Positions 24,541 through 35,083 are shown, counted from the first letter of the stretch. The stretch: DNA of 64,000 bases from Megalobrama amblycephala (GCF_018812025.1 NC_063054.1:24735142-24799141), one strand, 5' to 3'. The notes: generated by a model not told the origin, from the sequence alone. Made by a program: numbers and translations.

Positions 24541-25374
24541 TTAAGAGACATTCGCTGGAGCTATAGAGTTGGCAAACCGTTCCGCGTCATCTGGTGACAC
24601 AAACATCTTAGATGTGTTGTTGTAGTCGACGTGAAGCTTGGCTGGAAAACGCAAGGAACATTTAGCACCAGCTTCAGTTAGCCTCTTCCTCACGTTTGTA
24701 TAGGCTTGCCGCTGTGCTGAGACCTCCGCTGTGTAGTCGGGGAAAATGGAGACCCTCTCACCGCGATAGTACAGCGGTGCTTGTTGACGGCTGAGTCGTA
24801 GTATGTCGGTCACGTCCCGATCGTTGTGGACCTTGGCAATGATGATCCGTGGCCGCTCATTAGGTTGAGGTTTCGGTCTCAGACTACGGTGGGCCCGGTC
24901 TATTTTTATGGGCCTGCTAAAGTTGTCTTGGCCGAGTAGCTCTGGGATCAGCTTAGAAACAAAGTCAGTAGGGCTGCCTTTCTCTTCCCCTTCTTTAATG
25001 CCCACGATCCTGACATTGAGTCTGCGGGAGCGGCCCTCCAAGTCGTTCACTTTAGCCTTGAGGAGACCGTTAGCCACCTGTAACTCGTTGCACGTAGCTT
25101 CCAGAGCTGTTATGCGGCTGTCACTAGCTGACATGGCTTCGTCGAAATCATCGAGGCGGCGCTCAGTTTCATGGTTTTTTTTCTGAAGCGATGATAGCGT
25201 TACTTCAATTGCGTCGAGGCGGTCCTCCATCGATTTCTTTAAGCCATCTACGAGAGAGGTGATTTTCGCAAGCTCAGCCCCGTGGTTAGCGATACCAGCT
25301 AAAATAGCCTCGTTGCTAGCGGACGATGGGCTCGACTTGGATGTATCCCTCTGACTATCGTCTTTCTTAGGCAT
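24541..25374 (-). CDS. L1 ORF1 protein (nucleic-acid-binding chaperone)
   Basis: An open 277-residue frame with an ATG start just after the L1 5' UTR. The Ser/Lys-rich start is followed by a long heptad-rich coiled coil (about residues 25-125: AKITSLVDGLKKSMEDRL and later ITALEATCNELQVANGLL). Next comes an RRM-like region that starts at RRLNVRIVGIKEGEE (about 137-151) and a basic C-terminal domain containing IDRAHRS and PRIIIAK. This is the Transposase_22 (L1 ORF1p) arrangement: a trimeric RNA-binding protein that coats L1 RNA. Its length is normal for a fish L1. No stop or shift interrupts it. ORF2 follows about 700 bp downstream. Confidence 0.9.
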   Translation of the reverse strand: MPKKDDSQRDTSKSSPSSASNEAILAGIANHGAELAKITSLVDGLKKSMEDRLDAIEVTLSSLQKKNHETERRLDDFDEAMSASDSRITALEATCNELQVANGLLKAKVNDLEGRSRRLNVRIVGIKEGEEKGSPTDFVSKLIPELLGQDNFSRPIKIDRAHRSLRPKPQPNERPRIIIAKVHNDRDVTDILRLSRQQAPLYYRGERVSIFPDYTAEVSAQRQAYTNVRKRLTEAGAKCSLRFPAKLHVDYNNTSKMFVSPDDAERFANSIAPANVS

Positions 25375-25548
25375 GTTAACATAAACCCACTCCCGACTGG
25401 GTACAGCACAGTTTTAAGGGGAAACCAGCGAAAAATAATGTTAAAGTGCAATGATATGAAAGTAAAATTAAGGAGAAGACACAGAGCGCTTCGGAAACAC
25501 GTCTACTCCATCACTGCACACGAGCGCCCCCCCTATGCATTGACTTCT

Positions 25549-26179
25549 ACCTGAATCTACTGTAAAAATAAATCATCCACCTGCCAACTGCCCAATGATA
25601 TTTTCTAATATAGATTTCTCCACACGGCAGACCCCATTTTAGTTTGAAAACACCAGGGTTGCATTTTTAATGCTGCAGCTACCTACTGTAAGCAAATTAG
25701 CTCAAAAGGGAAATATGAATAACTCGTTATAATTAATTATAAATATTTGGATCAGTTAATCAAATTAACTTCATGTAGCTGAATGACTATTACAATCAAT
25801 TAATCTGTTTGGCCAGCGAACACTCAGTATTGCTTGTCATCACTTCAGAAAGGATATTTTCCATGGCCACAGAAAAAGAACGCATTCTTAGCATGTAGCT
25901 GTGGTCATAATCATTTAAATTGACATTGGTTTATAAGCAGATCAGAATCAACTCGCAAGAATGTGCACAATAGTTTTATTTAACTAAATCTCAAACATAT
26001 AGCTAGATTAAACACATGCATACATAGGAAATGAGAAAGTGGAAGTGAATGAAACCATAGCACAACAGGGGAATGGAGCTATGAAAATAGCCATTTAATG
26101 AGCAGGAAGAATCATTAGTTTCTCACTATAAAGCACCTTTGTTAACAAAGGGGTTCATAACTTAGTACTACATTGCTGT
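25549..26179. other. No gene recognised
   Basis: AT-rich DNA after the L1. I looked for the next mthfsd exon here on the + strand and did not find one. No repeat ends were recognised. Confidence 0.4.
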
Positions 26180-26263
26180 TTAACCCCCTAGACCCCTTGC
26201 TTTTTTTTCTTATCAGTATGAAAGAGACTCAAAATACTCCGTCAATTTTGCACATACAATTAA

Positions 26264-27222
26264 GGCCCAATCCCAATCCCAATTCTACCCCTTACCCCTT
26301 ACCCTTTCCCCTTCCCCTTTGTTTCGCGCGTTCATGTGAAGGGGTAGGGGTGTCCCAATTCTCATTTGGTTGGAGGGGAAGGGGTAGGGGGAAGGGCCAG
26401 GTAGCCCTTCAAACGAAGATTTTTCGGGACCACACTTCAGACGAAGGGGTATGATAAATTTCCAACATGGCCGACCGAGCGAGCAGAGAGACCCATAAAT
26501 GTAAGTATTTTTTACAGTAAACAGTATTTTAGTAATAAATAATCACTTGTTTTATGTTTCCTTTAATCTTGTGTTCATGTATACGGTTATGTTCTCCGAA
26601 AAAAGATTTGTTAAAATCGCTATGAAAAAAGTTAGCTTTTTTACTTTATGATAGTTCCACAACATATTTTTTTATATTTTATTGAAACCCGCGTTGATTT
26701 GACAACATAAATTCAAATCCGGTGGCAGCTAACTTGTCTTTTTTGCCGCATGCCTGATTAATGTATTGTTTTGTTGTGGTTACGTCCATAAATACGTGTA
26801 TAATAATGTAATATAAACACAAAGTGCATTCAGTTTGCGTGCTTATTCATCAGTATTGTATGTTCTGTATCAACCAGGGACTCCTGAGGAAACACGCAGG
26901 CTCATACATTTTCATGCAGAAAACGAGCAGCGTTTCTTGAAATCGAAATACACAGCAAAACAACTTTGGACAACTGAAGAGAAATGCAAAAAAATAGCTG
27001 TCGGCCAAGCAACAGAGATCACTACAGCTATCGATGGCATCTTAGAAGTGTGTGATAAACATCGGCGCATCTATGACGTAGGAGCTAGCGACGACTTATG
27101 ATGACGTGTAACGGTCTAGTAGTGGTGTCCCATTTCTTAGGGGAATATTTTCAGCCCTACCCCTTGACACTCTGTTTCAAGGGGCAAGGGGAAGGGGTAA
27201 AAAATAGAATTGGGATTGGGCC
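26264..27222 (+). mobile_element. PIF/Harbinger-like element inside a piggyBac-like MITE
   Basis: Ends are GGCCCAATCCCAATCCCAAT and an inverted ATTGGGATTGGGCC. TAA flanks both sides (26261-26263 and 27223-27225). The empty site ACAATTAAGAGTTAT is seen in the sister copy at 48407-48421. The inverted repeats continue as C-rich/G-rich stretches (CCCCTTACCCCTTACCC against GGGGCAAGGGGAAGGGG). It is 959 bp and contains a short coding remnant. Confidence 0.85.
26835..27101 (+). pseudogene. Myb/SANT-like protein remnant of the Harbinger-like element
   Basis: An 88-codon frame. Its first half (EETRRLIHFHAENEQRFL, then KYTAKQLW) resembles the start of the Myb/SANT-like DNA-binding proteins that accompany PIF/Harbinger and ISL2EU transposases. 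The second half does not continue that domain, so the internal part seems deleted. In intact elements this protein helps the transposase reach the transposon ends. The identification is from family memory and rests on about 30 residues. Confidence 0.45.
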
Positions 27223-27654
27223 TAAGAGTTATACTCCATTTTAATCTGTGAAATATAATCTTTTATTTGTGTACACTCAGAGTAAAAACAAAATGATGTG
27301 CTTTTTGCAAAATAAAGAAAACTAACATGATCTGTCGTCTCCCTCTGAACGAAGTCCAATCTGATAGTTCTCAGAAAATGAACTGTAACTTAGTGAATAC
27401 TAATCACAAAAAAATGATACTTAAGTCTAAAGAAACGTTGAAATGTCAGGTTTTAAGTCGTGTAAGTCAAATCGAAAACAAATATTCTCTATGTAATCTG
27501 TATGAAAAGAGAGACATGTCAGACGTCCGTGAGTCAGCTCATTATCCACTAATTTGGCCACTCCCACGGAGCAAGCACTATTCAGATGCAAATTCTGAGG
27601 CAATATATGTATGCATCTTTCTGTATGTTTGATGCACAGCATGATGAGCATGAG

Positions 27655-27712
27655 ACTTCTTTTAGAAACATTATAATAGTAAGGCGTCTAATCTTTTGAC
27701 TGGTACTGTAAT
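27655..27712. mobile_element. End fragment of a Tc1/mariner-like MITE
   Basis: The stretch ending TCTTTTGACTGGTACTGTA matches the terminus of a common fish mariner-like repeat (reverse complement TACAGTACCAGTCAAAAG). Only about 58 bp remain between two piggyBac-like copies. Confidence 0.5.
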
Positions 27713-27716
27713 TTAA

Positions 27717-29263
27717 CTCTCTGAGGTCTGAAAACGCGCCGGCGCGTTTTGCAGGTTTTTTTCACATTGCAGCAAAACAGACTTAAAATACTCCGTCATT
27801 TTTTGTCATAGAGACATAAGTAATATATCAATTGAAACTATAGAATATCTTCTTTTATTTGTATACACTCAGAGTAAAAACACAATGTTGTGCTTTTTGT
27901 AAAATAAAGAAAACTAACATGATGCGTGATTTCTCCTCTCCCTCTGAACGAAGTCCAATCTGATAGTTCTCAGAAAATGAACTGTAACTTAGTGAATACT
28001 AATCACAGAAAAATTAAACTTATGTCTAAAAAAACGTTAAGATGTCAGGTTTTAAATCGTGTAAGTCAAATCGAAAACAAACCTTCTGTGTTTATGTAAT
28101 CTGTATGAAAAGAGAGCCATGTCAGAAGTCCATGATTCAGCTCATTATCTGCTAATGCGGCCACGCCCACAGAGCCAGCGCTATTCAGACGCAAATTCAG
28201 AGGCAATACATGCATTCATCGTCTCAATCGTGTATTTATTGTCTTGAAAAGTGTTTATCTGGATGTAAAAGTCATGGTTAGGGAGCTCTAGAAGACATGC
28301 AGTTAGTTCCTGTTTTCTTTTCTTCTATATTTGAATTTTAGATGAGTTTTTGTTTCTTTAGCACCCTCCGGCTGCAGTATGAATTGGAAACTCCATTCAT
28401 GGAATAGCCTCTTCTTCTTTTAGATGAATTTGTGGACTAAAAATGCACAGAGAGCGCCCTCCGACTTCAAGGATGAATTGAAAACACCAGCGCTCATAGT
28501 AATGACAATGAACATTAAATAAATATAACTTCTCTGTATAGAAAATTGACATAAGCATATGAGAATCCAATATTTCTCCAAATTAAACTAAAAGCCTATA
28601 TTCAGACTCTTTGCATCACAGAAATACATTATATTTTAAAGTATAATATAAAACCATTACTTTATATTGTAATAATATTTTTCTGTATGTTTCATATATC
28701 ATGATGAGCTTGAGACATCACAGAAGGTTTTTTTCACAGCCTACCTGACTGAAATGCCTCATTAATATGCAAGTCATTTCAGCTCATTACTATCCAATTC
28801 TTTTGTCTTCTCAGGTGAGAATGGCCCATTTTTCAGTGGTGATTCACGCCTCCATGCATACGGTGTTTCTAAAAAAAAAAAGTGTCTTACAAAAACTAAA
28901 TCAATATATTGTTTTATATGAAGGAGTAGGCAGCATAATTTTTACATAATTTTGAAGCAAAAACTCTAGTTTACAACCTCCAATACCCTAAAGTATTGTA
29001 AACACAGATTTACTATACTTTTTTTGGCCTTATTTCAGTGACTTAAGTTTTTTGTTTTTTCAGTAACCACGCATAAACATTATTCCTTCAAAAACACAAA
29101 CATGTACATACATGTTCCTCACATATTATTGTAGCCTAGTTTGTGCTGAATACAGTGTAATGACACTTTTGTCATTTATATGTTTATGAACAACTGAAAA
29201 AAGCACAAATGTCAGGGCATGTCAACTTCTCCAGGCCCCAAATCAGCCTCAGACTCCAGAGGG
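27717..29263 (+). mobile_element. piggyBac-like MITE, copy C (complete)
   Basis: A complete 1547-bp copy between TTAA at 27713-27716 and TTAA at 29264-29267. The left end is CTCTCTGAGGTCTGA, the right end TCAGACTCCAGAGGG. Just inside the left end is the perfect palindrome AAAACGCGCCGGCGCGTTTT. No transposase frame is present; the short frames inside (for example 27327-27632 in copy B) drift between copies and are not conserved as protein. Confidence 0.85.
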
Positions 29264-29267
29264 TTAA

Positions 29268-29429
29268 ACTATAATAGGCCTATACAAAATTTTCTTCACA
29301 TGATGTGCAATAATACGTGCATGCATGAGATCACAAAAATCATGTTTTCTGTCAAGAGTGGACATTATATTAACGTTAATACAGCTAATATGATCCTGTT
29401 ATCAGCATGATCACAGAGGGTTAACTATG
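29268..29429. other. Unassigned spacer
   Basis: A short AT-rich stretch ending in CACAGAGGGTTAA, which looks like a diverged right end of the piggyBac-like family. Too short to call. Confidence 0.3.
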
Positions 29430-29792
29430 ATGATGCAGATCTACTTCTGAGGTGGTATTCCTGGAGCATCCAGATTGTTGGAACCCTTCCGCATCATCAG
29501 CAGGGATCTCAGGGTCTCCGGTGTTTCGCCCCTTAACCTGAACACCTCGTCTGAGTGGGGCAGTGAAGACTGACTAGTCTTCACCTGCAGAAGGGTTCCA
29601 ACTGTGGGCTCTCTTCAGCCACAGGCATCTTGAACTGGACTCATCTGCTGCAGCAATGTCCTTGGTGGCTTTCTTCAGTTGTTTAGACTCCAGGCCCACT
29701 CTCTGGAGGAAATAGCGCACCGATTTGGCTGGGAACCCACGGCAGCCAACTTCAATGGGGTAGGTGATTGTATGCCACCCCTCAAAATACAT
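29430..29792 (-). pseudogene. C-terminal tail fragment of a LINE polyprotein
   Basis: The minus strand reads PIEVGCRGFPAKSVRYFLQ, then KKATKDIAAADESSSRCLWL. The PIEVGCRGF phrase followed by a (K/R)xxxxIxxxAExxSxWLW pattern is found at the C-terminus of several fish LINE reverse-transcriptase proteins. Upstream domains are absent. It sits between piggyBac-like fragments, so only a 5'-truncated remnant is present. The LINE clade cannot be settled from this. Confidence 0.5.
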
Positions 29793-29794
29793 AC

Positions 29795-30063
29795 AAAAAT
29801 TTTTTCACAAGACTTTTGTGAACTGTATATTTTATTCTAGAGTTTTTGCTTCTAAATTATGTGGAAATTATCCTGCCTACTCGGATGCATAAAACAATGT
29901 ATTGATTTTAAAGTTCTTAGAGACTTTTTGTTTACACAGGCCGTATGCGAAGAGGCATGATTCTTCATGAATAATGCTGTGATTCACACCTGAGGAGATT
30001 AAGACCCTGCCCCTAATGAGCCGGATAATGAGCCATTCAGTCAGGAAAGAATGCAATGACAAA
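29795..30063 (-). mobile_element. Diverged piggyBac-like MITE fragment, copy H
   Basis: The reverse strand aligns by eye with the 3' half of the family: AGAGTTTTTGCTTC, then ATAAAACAATGTATTGAT and a motif near TCATGAATAATG. It is clearly more diverged than the other copies, and neither terminus is intact. A long T-run follows at 30070-30097. Confidence 0.55.
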
Positions 30064-30065
30064 AA

Positions 30066-30098
<33 letters not shown>

Positions 30099-30300
30099 AA
30101 GTTTATTTAAAATATAGTTTACTATATAAATGAGAGTCAAAGACACATTTTGAGTACACAGTTATACCTGGAAATAAATCTTGTTCAAAGATGGCATTTG
30201 GTGTTTCTGCACTCGAGAAAAAAAAAAAAATACTTCTTCCAGTCAGTGATCTCAGTATCATATTCATGCAGTCCAATGTGGGCAAATATTTGGTCACTAT

Positions 30301-30480
30301 TGGCTCGTTTCCACTGAGTGGTACGGTTCGGTTCGGTTCGGTTCGGTAGGGTACGGTATGCAATTTTTGCCGTTTCCATTGTCAAAAGTTGTGAATGGTA
30401 CCCTAATTCCGAACCGTACCGTACCACTTTTTTGGGACCCTTTCGTTGGGGTACCAAGCACAACAGTACCGTACCAAAAA
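30301..30480. repeat. GGTACGGTTCGG-type fish repeat fragment
   Basis: Begins GGCTCGTTTCCACTGAGTGG, contains the five-base tandem GGTTC repeated several times (30325-30345), and later the inverted phrase CCGAACCGTACCGTACCAC. The self-complementary layout is typical of a MITE, but the expected far end was not identified. Confidence 0.45.
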
Positions 30481-30629
30481 GGTGGAGCTACACTCTGCAG
30501 AACGTTGGTTGGTTGACAGAGAATCGTCTCTTGCGCGTGCTACAAGGGGAATGACAACACGAGGCACCACACACAAATGTTGTTCAGGCAACGCGTAAGT
30601 TACATTGATTATCTTCACTTCATGTAGAC

Positions 30630-32146
30630 CAGGGATTCCCAAAGTGTGGTGCGAGCTGCCACCAGGGGGTGCGCGAGAGGAAAAATGTAATGGCGGTCTG
30701 TTTTTTTAAGTGGGATTTTTCCATACAATAAAAAAAAAAAACATGAACAGTAAACATTTCCTTTGTAATCGCTTTTATTTTAAATAAACTATAATTTATT
30801 AGTTTTTGATAGAAACATAGAAGAAGACAGCTGTCTTCTTCTAGGCACTGCTCTTCTTTTATGCACTACAGGCTAGGCTATATGCGTGCCAACTCGTTTC
30901 ATTCATAGCCTATTGCTGCAATGTTTCTTTTACACGGCTGAAAATAACCGTGCTTTCTGTTACTGGCTACATTTACATGGACAGCAGTAATCTAATTACT
31001 GACCTTATTCTAAATAAGACAATATTATGATTAAGGTGTTTACATGAGTTGCTCCCATTTTACATGTTATAGAACATAGATCGATTAATGGCAAACGTCA
31101 TTACGTCCCCACGGCATGCCGTCCGACATTCTCTACAGAATTTCACGTATCATCACCACACAGTTCGTGCCATATACAGTTTTGGGTGTTTTCATTTTTA
31201 ATCTTACGAAAGCTTCAAGTGCAGTTAATTATTTGACATGCAATACGTGCAAATATATATACCGAGCCCGCACATGACATGCAAGAATAAATAAATAAAT
31301 TGTGTGCATGATTTACTAATTCATTCCCTTGATTTATACATAGAGGGAACAAATTAGTAAATCGTTCGCATGATTTAGCCCAGGTTACTATTTATTTTCT
31401 CTCTCATGTGGGGCTCTGTAAATAGACAACGGTGGATACAAATTCTCCAGCAACAGGCCTCCTGTACTTTAATTCGGCAACTTTTATTCATGCCACCACG
31501 ACAAACTCAGAGGTACTGGATGAGAGATGAGGTGAGAGGAATTTGATTTGTGGCTTCTTGCTTGACGCTTGCTCTCTTGTTTGCCGTCAAAACGGTTGAC
31601 CACTGCCGTGTCTGTATTATGTGTCCTGTGGCAAGATGTGGTGAAAACTCCCCACATGATAGTGTGATTAAGGTGTGTACATGTGTATAATGCACTCCAA
31701 TAATGTGACTAAAATAGGAATACTCCACCTGTTTTAATTCGATTTGTGTTTACTTTGAGTATGACTTTAGTCGGATTAAGGTAATAAAACAACGCTGTTT
31801 ACATGGTCCTTTCTTAATCAGAGTATTGTCTTAATCGTATTAATATCGGATTACTGCTGTCCATGTAAACGTAGTCACTGAGCCTGTGTCTGTCACTCGT
31901 CCTCTTAAAAGTGGAAGCTTGTGCGTATAGCTTTGTTGAATTATATTGAAACTTTGTTGATGTTGTTATTGTTATGCGTATTCTGGTTATTTGCGCGTGA
32001 TTAAACATGAGTCTTTATATGGTGATAAAACAAAGCTTTGTTGCTTTTTTTTTTTTTTTTTTTTTTTGGAAGAGGGGATTGGGGGTGCGCCAACCCGGTT
32101 GGGACATAGAAGGGGGTGCGCAGGAAAAAAAGTTTGGGAACCGCTG
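30630..32146. mobile_element. hAT-type element with 8-bp duplication ATGTAGAC
   Basis: Ends are CAGGGATTCCCAAAGT and, inverted, CAGCGGTTCCCAAACT. ATGTAGAC is duplicated exactly on both sides (30622-30629 and 32147-32154). The CAG...TG ends and 8-bp duplication define a hAT element. There is no transposase. It contains another transposon (30965-31876) and a T-run near 32046. Confidence 0.85.
30965..31876. mobile_element. Nested DNA transposon with ACT duplication
   Basis: Left end GGCTACATTTACATGGACAG, right end (inverted) GACTACGTTTACATGGACAG. ACT is duplicated at 30962-30964 and 31877-31879. The inverted repeats continue into GCAGTAATC. It is 912 bp and non-coding. The 3-bp duplication suggests PIF/Harbinger or a relative. 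Confidence 0.7.
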
Positions 32147-32154
32147 ATGTAGAC

Positions 32155-33249
32155 TATATAACAAAACAAAATATAAAACACAACCCTGCCTCTTTTCGTT
32201 TTTATTTAAAAAAAATATGAAACCTTTTAATGTGTGGTTCAGGCAATATGTGCATATGTCTGATTATCTTCACTGTATGTAGCCTATAATAAAATGAAAT
32301 AAGGCAAAACAACCTTCTGTTTTTGTTAAAAGTCAGTTTTAATTACCAATAATAACCATTATAAAAGTATAAGTATACAATATGACAAGCTATACAATAA
32401 GAAATAAAGACAAGCAAACAATTCAGTCAAACGTTTAGCGCACTACAACGGTAAAGTTAAATAAATATGTAAAGTTATAAAACTTCGCTATGCTCGGGAA
32501 CAAATTATAAATTCATGAAACCAAAGATTGCCCGTTATACACAAGATGAATGATATCTCGGTTTTAACCACTACAGAGACATCAGAGCCAGCGGTGAATG
32601 TCAGATGGACTAGCCGAGGTACAGCTGTTCTCGGCTGGGTACATTAGCACTGAGTGCGAAGTGATCGCCTGGATCTCACAACTCCGGCAACGTCAGATCA
32701 GATTTTCAAATAGGCGCTATCTTTATAAATAAACCACAGATTTGAGCTTTAAACAACTACATTCTCACCTGAAAAACTTTTAAAACTACATTTCATGATG
32801 CAATAAAATAGTTTTTAAATTACGCGGGTTTTCTCCTCCGCTTGCTGCTAGGTGCTGCGGCATGGACGTCTGAACTTTGCATACTTGGTATTCTGAAATG
32901 CCGAATGTTGGCGTGCAGCAAGCAAAGCTCGTCGTCGTCTTGTGACAGACAGCCTCAAGCCGAGAAGCAAGAACAAGATCTGCTGTATGTCCTCCATTGT
33001 TGTTTACTATGTCATTTTCTTCTTCGCACGTCATTCCTTGCAAATGAAAGCTTCATTGATGTGGCTCTATTTTACAGTAAACTCTTCATAATCTGTCAAA
33101 CAGGCCAAAAGAAATATCTTCTAAACATTCATATTGCTATTGACATTAAGTATTTTATTTGTTATATTATAGAGCCTATAAATGTTAATGTGCAGTTTAA
33201 TATGTTGCCAACACATTTTCAGTATTTATTAAATATTTCAGTCGATTTC
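32155..33249. other. No gene recognised
   Basis: The first 130 bases partly repeat the sequence just left of the hAT element (GTTCAGGCAA... ATTATCTTCAC near 30583 and 32240). The rest has only short frames, the longest (32842-33297, 151 codons) without recognisable similarity. Confidence 0.35.
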
Positions 33250-34105
33250 ACTCATCTCAGTATCTCATTGACAGACACAAGGCTATATAGCGTTTAGAAT
33301 AAATAATTTAGGGATAAAAAAAAACTTACCATGGCATGACATACAATCCTCAGCTTGATCAAGTTGATCCTCAAAATGGAATTGAATCCAGTCATGCATT
33401 TCCTCTGAGGTAAGGAAGATGCTCTTCCTCTGAGGTAAGCAAGATGCAGTCATGCTCTTCCTCTGGGCATTGCCGCATTAGCGGATAATGAGCTGACTTG
33501 CAAACGAGTCTCTCTTTTCAAACAGATTACATAAACGGAGAATATTTGTTTTCAATATGACTTGCATGATTTAAAACCTGACATTTCATTGACGTTTCTT
33601 TAGACATATGTTTCATGTTTGTGTGATAAGTATTCACTAAGTTACAGTTAATTTTCTGAGGGAGTATCAGATTGGACTTCATTCAGAGAGAGATGACAGG
33701 TCGCGCATAATGTTGGTTTTCTTTTTTGCAAAAAGCACAATATTTAGTTTTTACTGAGTGTACACAAATAAAAGAAAACATTCTATCTATACATTCTATA
33801 TTTCAGTTGTCTCTATGACAAAATAATTGAGTATTTTAAGTTGATTTTGCTGCTGTGAAAAAAATCCAGCAATATGCGTCAGCACGTTTCCTGACTTCTG
33901 ATTGTTAAACGACGAGAATTTTGATATGAGACAGCACCTAGATTTTTTTTATCCCTAAATTATTTATTCTAATCACAATATAGACTCATGTCTGTAAATA
34001 TTAAGCCGCAAAAACACAGTTTAAACATTAATTCTGCATGTTCTGTGTCTCTGTGTGAATAATTTTTGGCTTTTCCCGAAAAATATTGCTATACTGAGAT
34101 GAGTA
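33250..34105. repeat. Long inverted repeat around a MITE fragment
   Basis: 33295-33326 and 33940-33971 are inverted copies with one mismatch over 32 bp (core TTTAGGGATAAAAAAAA). Similarity extends outward: CTCATCTCAGTAT at 33251 reappears inverted at 34092-34104, with extra sequence in the right arm. The arms enclose a truncated piggyBac-like MITE. They may be the terminal repeats of an undefined element. Confidence 0.5.
33465..33904 (-). mobile_element. piggyBac-like MITE, copy D (5' part only)
   Basis: The reversed family sequence ends at TTAA (33905-33908) after CCTGACTTCTGATTG, a diverged left terminus. It includes the GATTGGACTTCATTC and AAATACTC...-type blocks of the family. The far end is missing beyond about 33465. 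A 24-bp direct repeat (CTTCCTCTGAGGTAAG) lies just outside at 33400-33445. Confidence 0.65.
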
Positions 34106-34107
34106 TG

Positions 34108-34434
34108 CATTGAAAGTGCCCTGGTTATTGGCGATTCTATTGTGAAAATAGAGAAAATAGAGAAAATAGAGAACGTGAAAATAGAGACACCAGCCACCAT
34201 AGTCACATGTTTGCCAGGAGCCAAAATGCCTGACATCAAATAAATTTAAAAGTGCTGGCTAATGCTAATCGTAAATACTCTAAGATTATTCTTCACGTCG
34301 TCACTAATGATGTTCGACTTTGCCAGTCTGAGATCACTAAAATTAACATTAAAGAGGTGTGTGAACTTGCAAGTACAATGTCAGATACTGTAATTTGCTC
34401 CGGCTCTCTTCCTGTTCGTCGGAGTCAAGTCAAG
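34108..34434 (+). pseudogene. LINE ORF1 (SGNH/GDS esterase-like) fragment, + strand
   Basis: Reads LVIGDSI near 34123-34143, the GDS motif of the esterase-like domain found in CR1/L2 LINE ORF1 proteins. It later contains LANANRKYSKIILHV and NDVRLCQSEITKINIKEVCE. It matches the minus-strand LINE at 55930-56215. A stretch with AAAATAGAG in several tandem copies (34142-34185) is an expansion absent from that relative. It ends abruptly where the LTR element begins at 34435. Confidence 0.7.
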
Positions 34435-35079
34435 TGTGGGATTACAAATTTAAGAATCTGTTTAAGATCTGCTGATCCTACATCCTGACATAACCTCACA
34501 TGAAATACTAAGGTGAAGTACATTGTATTTAGCATTTTGAGGTAAAGATGACAACATTCTAAGGAGATCAAGGCAGGCAGCCCAGATGTCTAAGACATTA
34601 ACCTTTTGTCTTCATGCACTTCCTGACCATTTGGCATGACAAGCTCAAGATACAGCGGTGCTTTTGTCTCTATGATAATGTGAAGGCATGGGCGATACTG
34701 TCAGACTGATTGGGTTAGCACCTATGCATTTGAATGCTTTGATCTTCCTACTAGAAGTCAAACTATGTGTGAATGTTTACATAGTCTTAGTTCTCATGAC
34801 CAGCTACTGTTTATACTATTATCTACACAGTCAGGGGTAATTTCCTGTATTGTCTTTAGATGCTTTTGTTTTAGTGGTCACTTCTAAGGCTGTGTGTAAG
34901 GGCAACACCTTTAAGGACTGCCCACTGAATGCCTATAAAACATCATGTATACACTGCATTAGTTAGACTTGGATGACTACAGCGATGCACAGTGCGTTTC
35001 TCAATAAAGAGTAACTTCTGCTTGAAAGATATCCCAACGTCTCCTGGTCTCTGTTTCGATGAGGAAAAAGTTTCCAACA
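34435..35079 (+). repeat. 5' LTR of copy 1
   Basis: Runs TGTGGGATTAC ... TTTCCAACA, with TG and CA ends. A TATA box (TATAAAA, 34934-34940) lies about 65 bp before an AATAAA signal (35003-35008), giving a compact U3-R-U5 order. At 645 bp it is longer than the 429-bp LTRs of copy 2; the extra sequence is in U3. Confidence 0.8.
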
Positions 35080-35083
35080 GTTT

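Larger units (their letters stand above)
18861..25532 (-). mobile_element. Full-length L1-type LINE
   Basis: A minus-strand L1 retrotransposon of about 6.7 kb including a MITE. The perfect 16-bp direct repeat CTATGCATTGACTTCT flanks it (18845-18860 and 25533-25548). A T-run at 18861-18873 is its poly(A) tail on the opposite strand. The 5' end begins with a G-run followed by CGCTCGTGTGCAGTGATGGA. Order: 5' UTR, ORF1 (25374-24541), spacer, ORF2 (23837-19186), short 3' UTR, tail. This complete structure is the signature of target-primed reverse transcription. It lies downstream of mthfsd exon 4 in the opposite orientation. Confidence 0.95.
26184..27654 (+). mobile_element. piggyBac-like MITE, copy B (3'-truncated)
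   Basis: Starts after TTAA (26180-26183) with CCCCCTAGACCCCTTGC and follows the family sequence (AAAGAGACTCAAAATACTCC). It is interrupted at 26264-27222 by another transposon and resumes at AAGAGTTATACTCCATTTTA. The end is shortened: after about 27610 it jumps to a piece found near the 3' part of other copies and then stops near 27654 without the right terminus. Confidence 0.75.

Noticed and set aside
27327..27632. Frames inside piggyBac-like MITEs that recur among copies (also 59415-59741, 61202-61008)
   Set aside because: They recur because the DNA recurs; frame and stops drift between copies, and no transposase motif is present.
32842..33297. 151-codon frame on the + strand
   Set aside because: No recognisable domain, composition like the surrounding AT-rich DNA, and no splice or promoter context.
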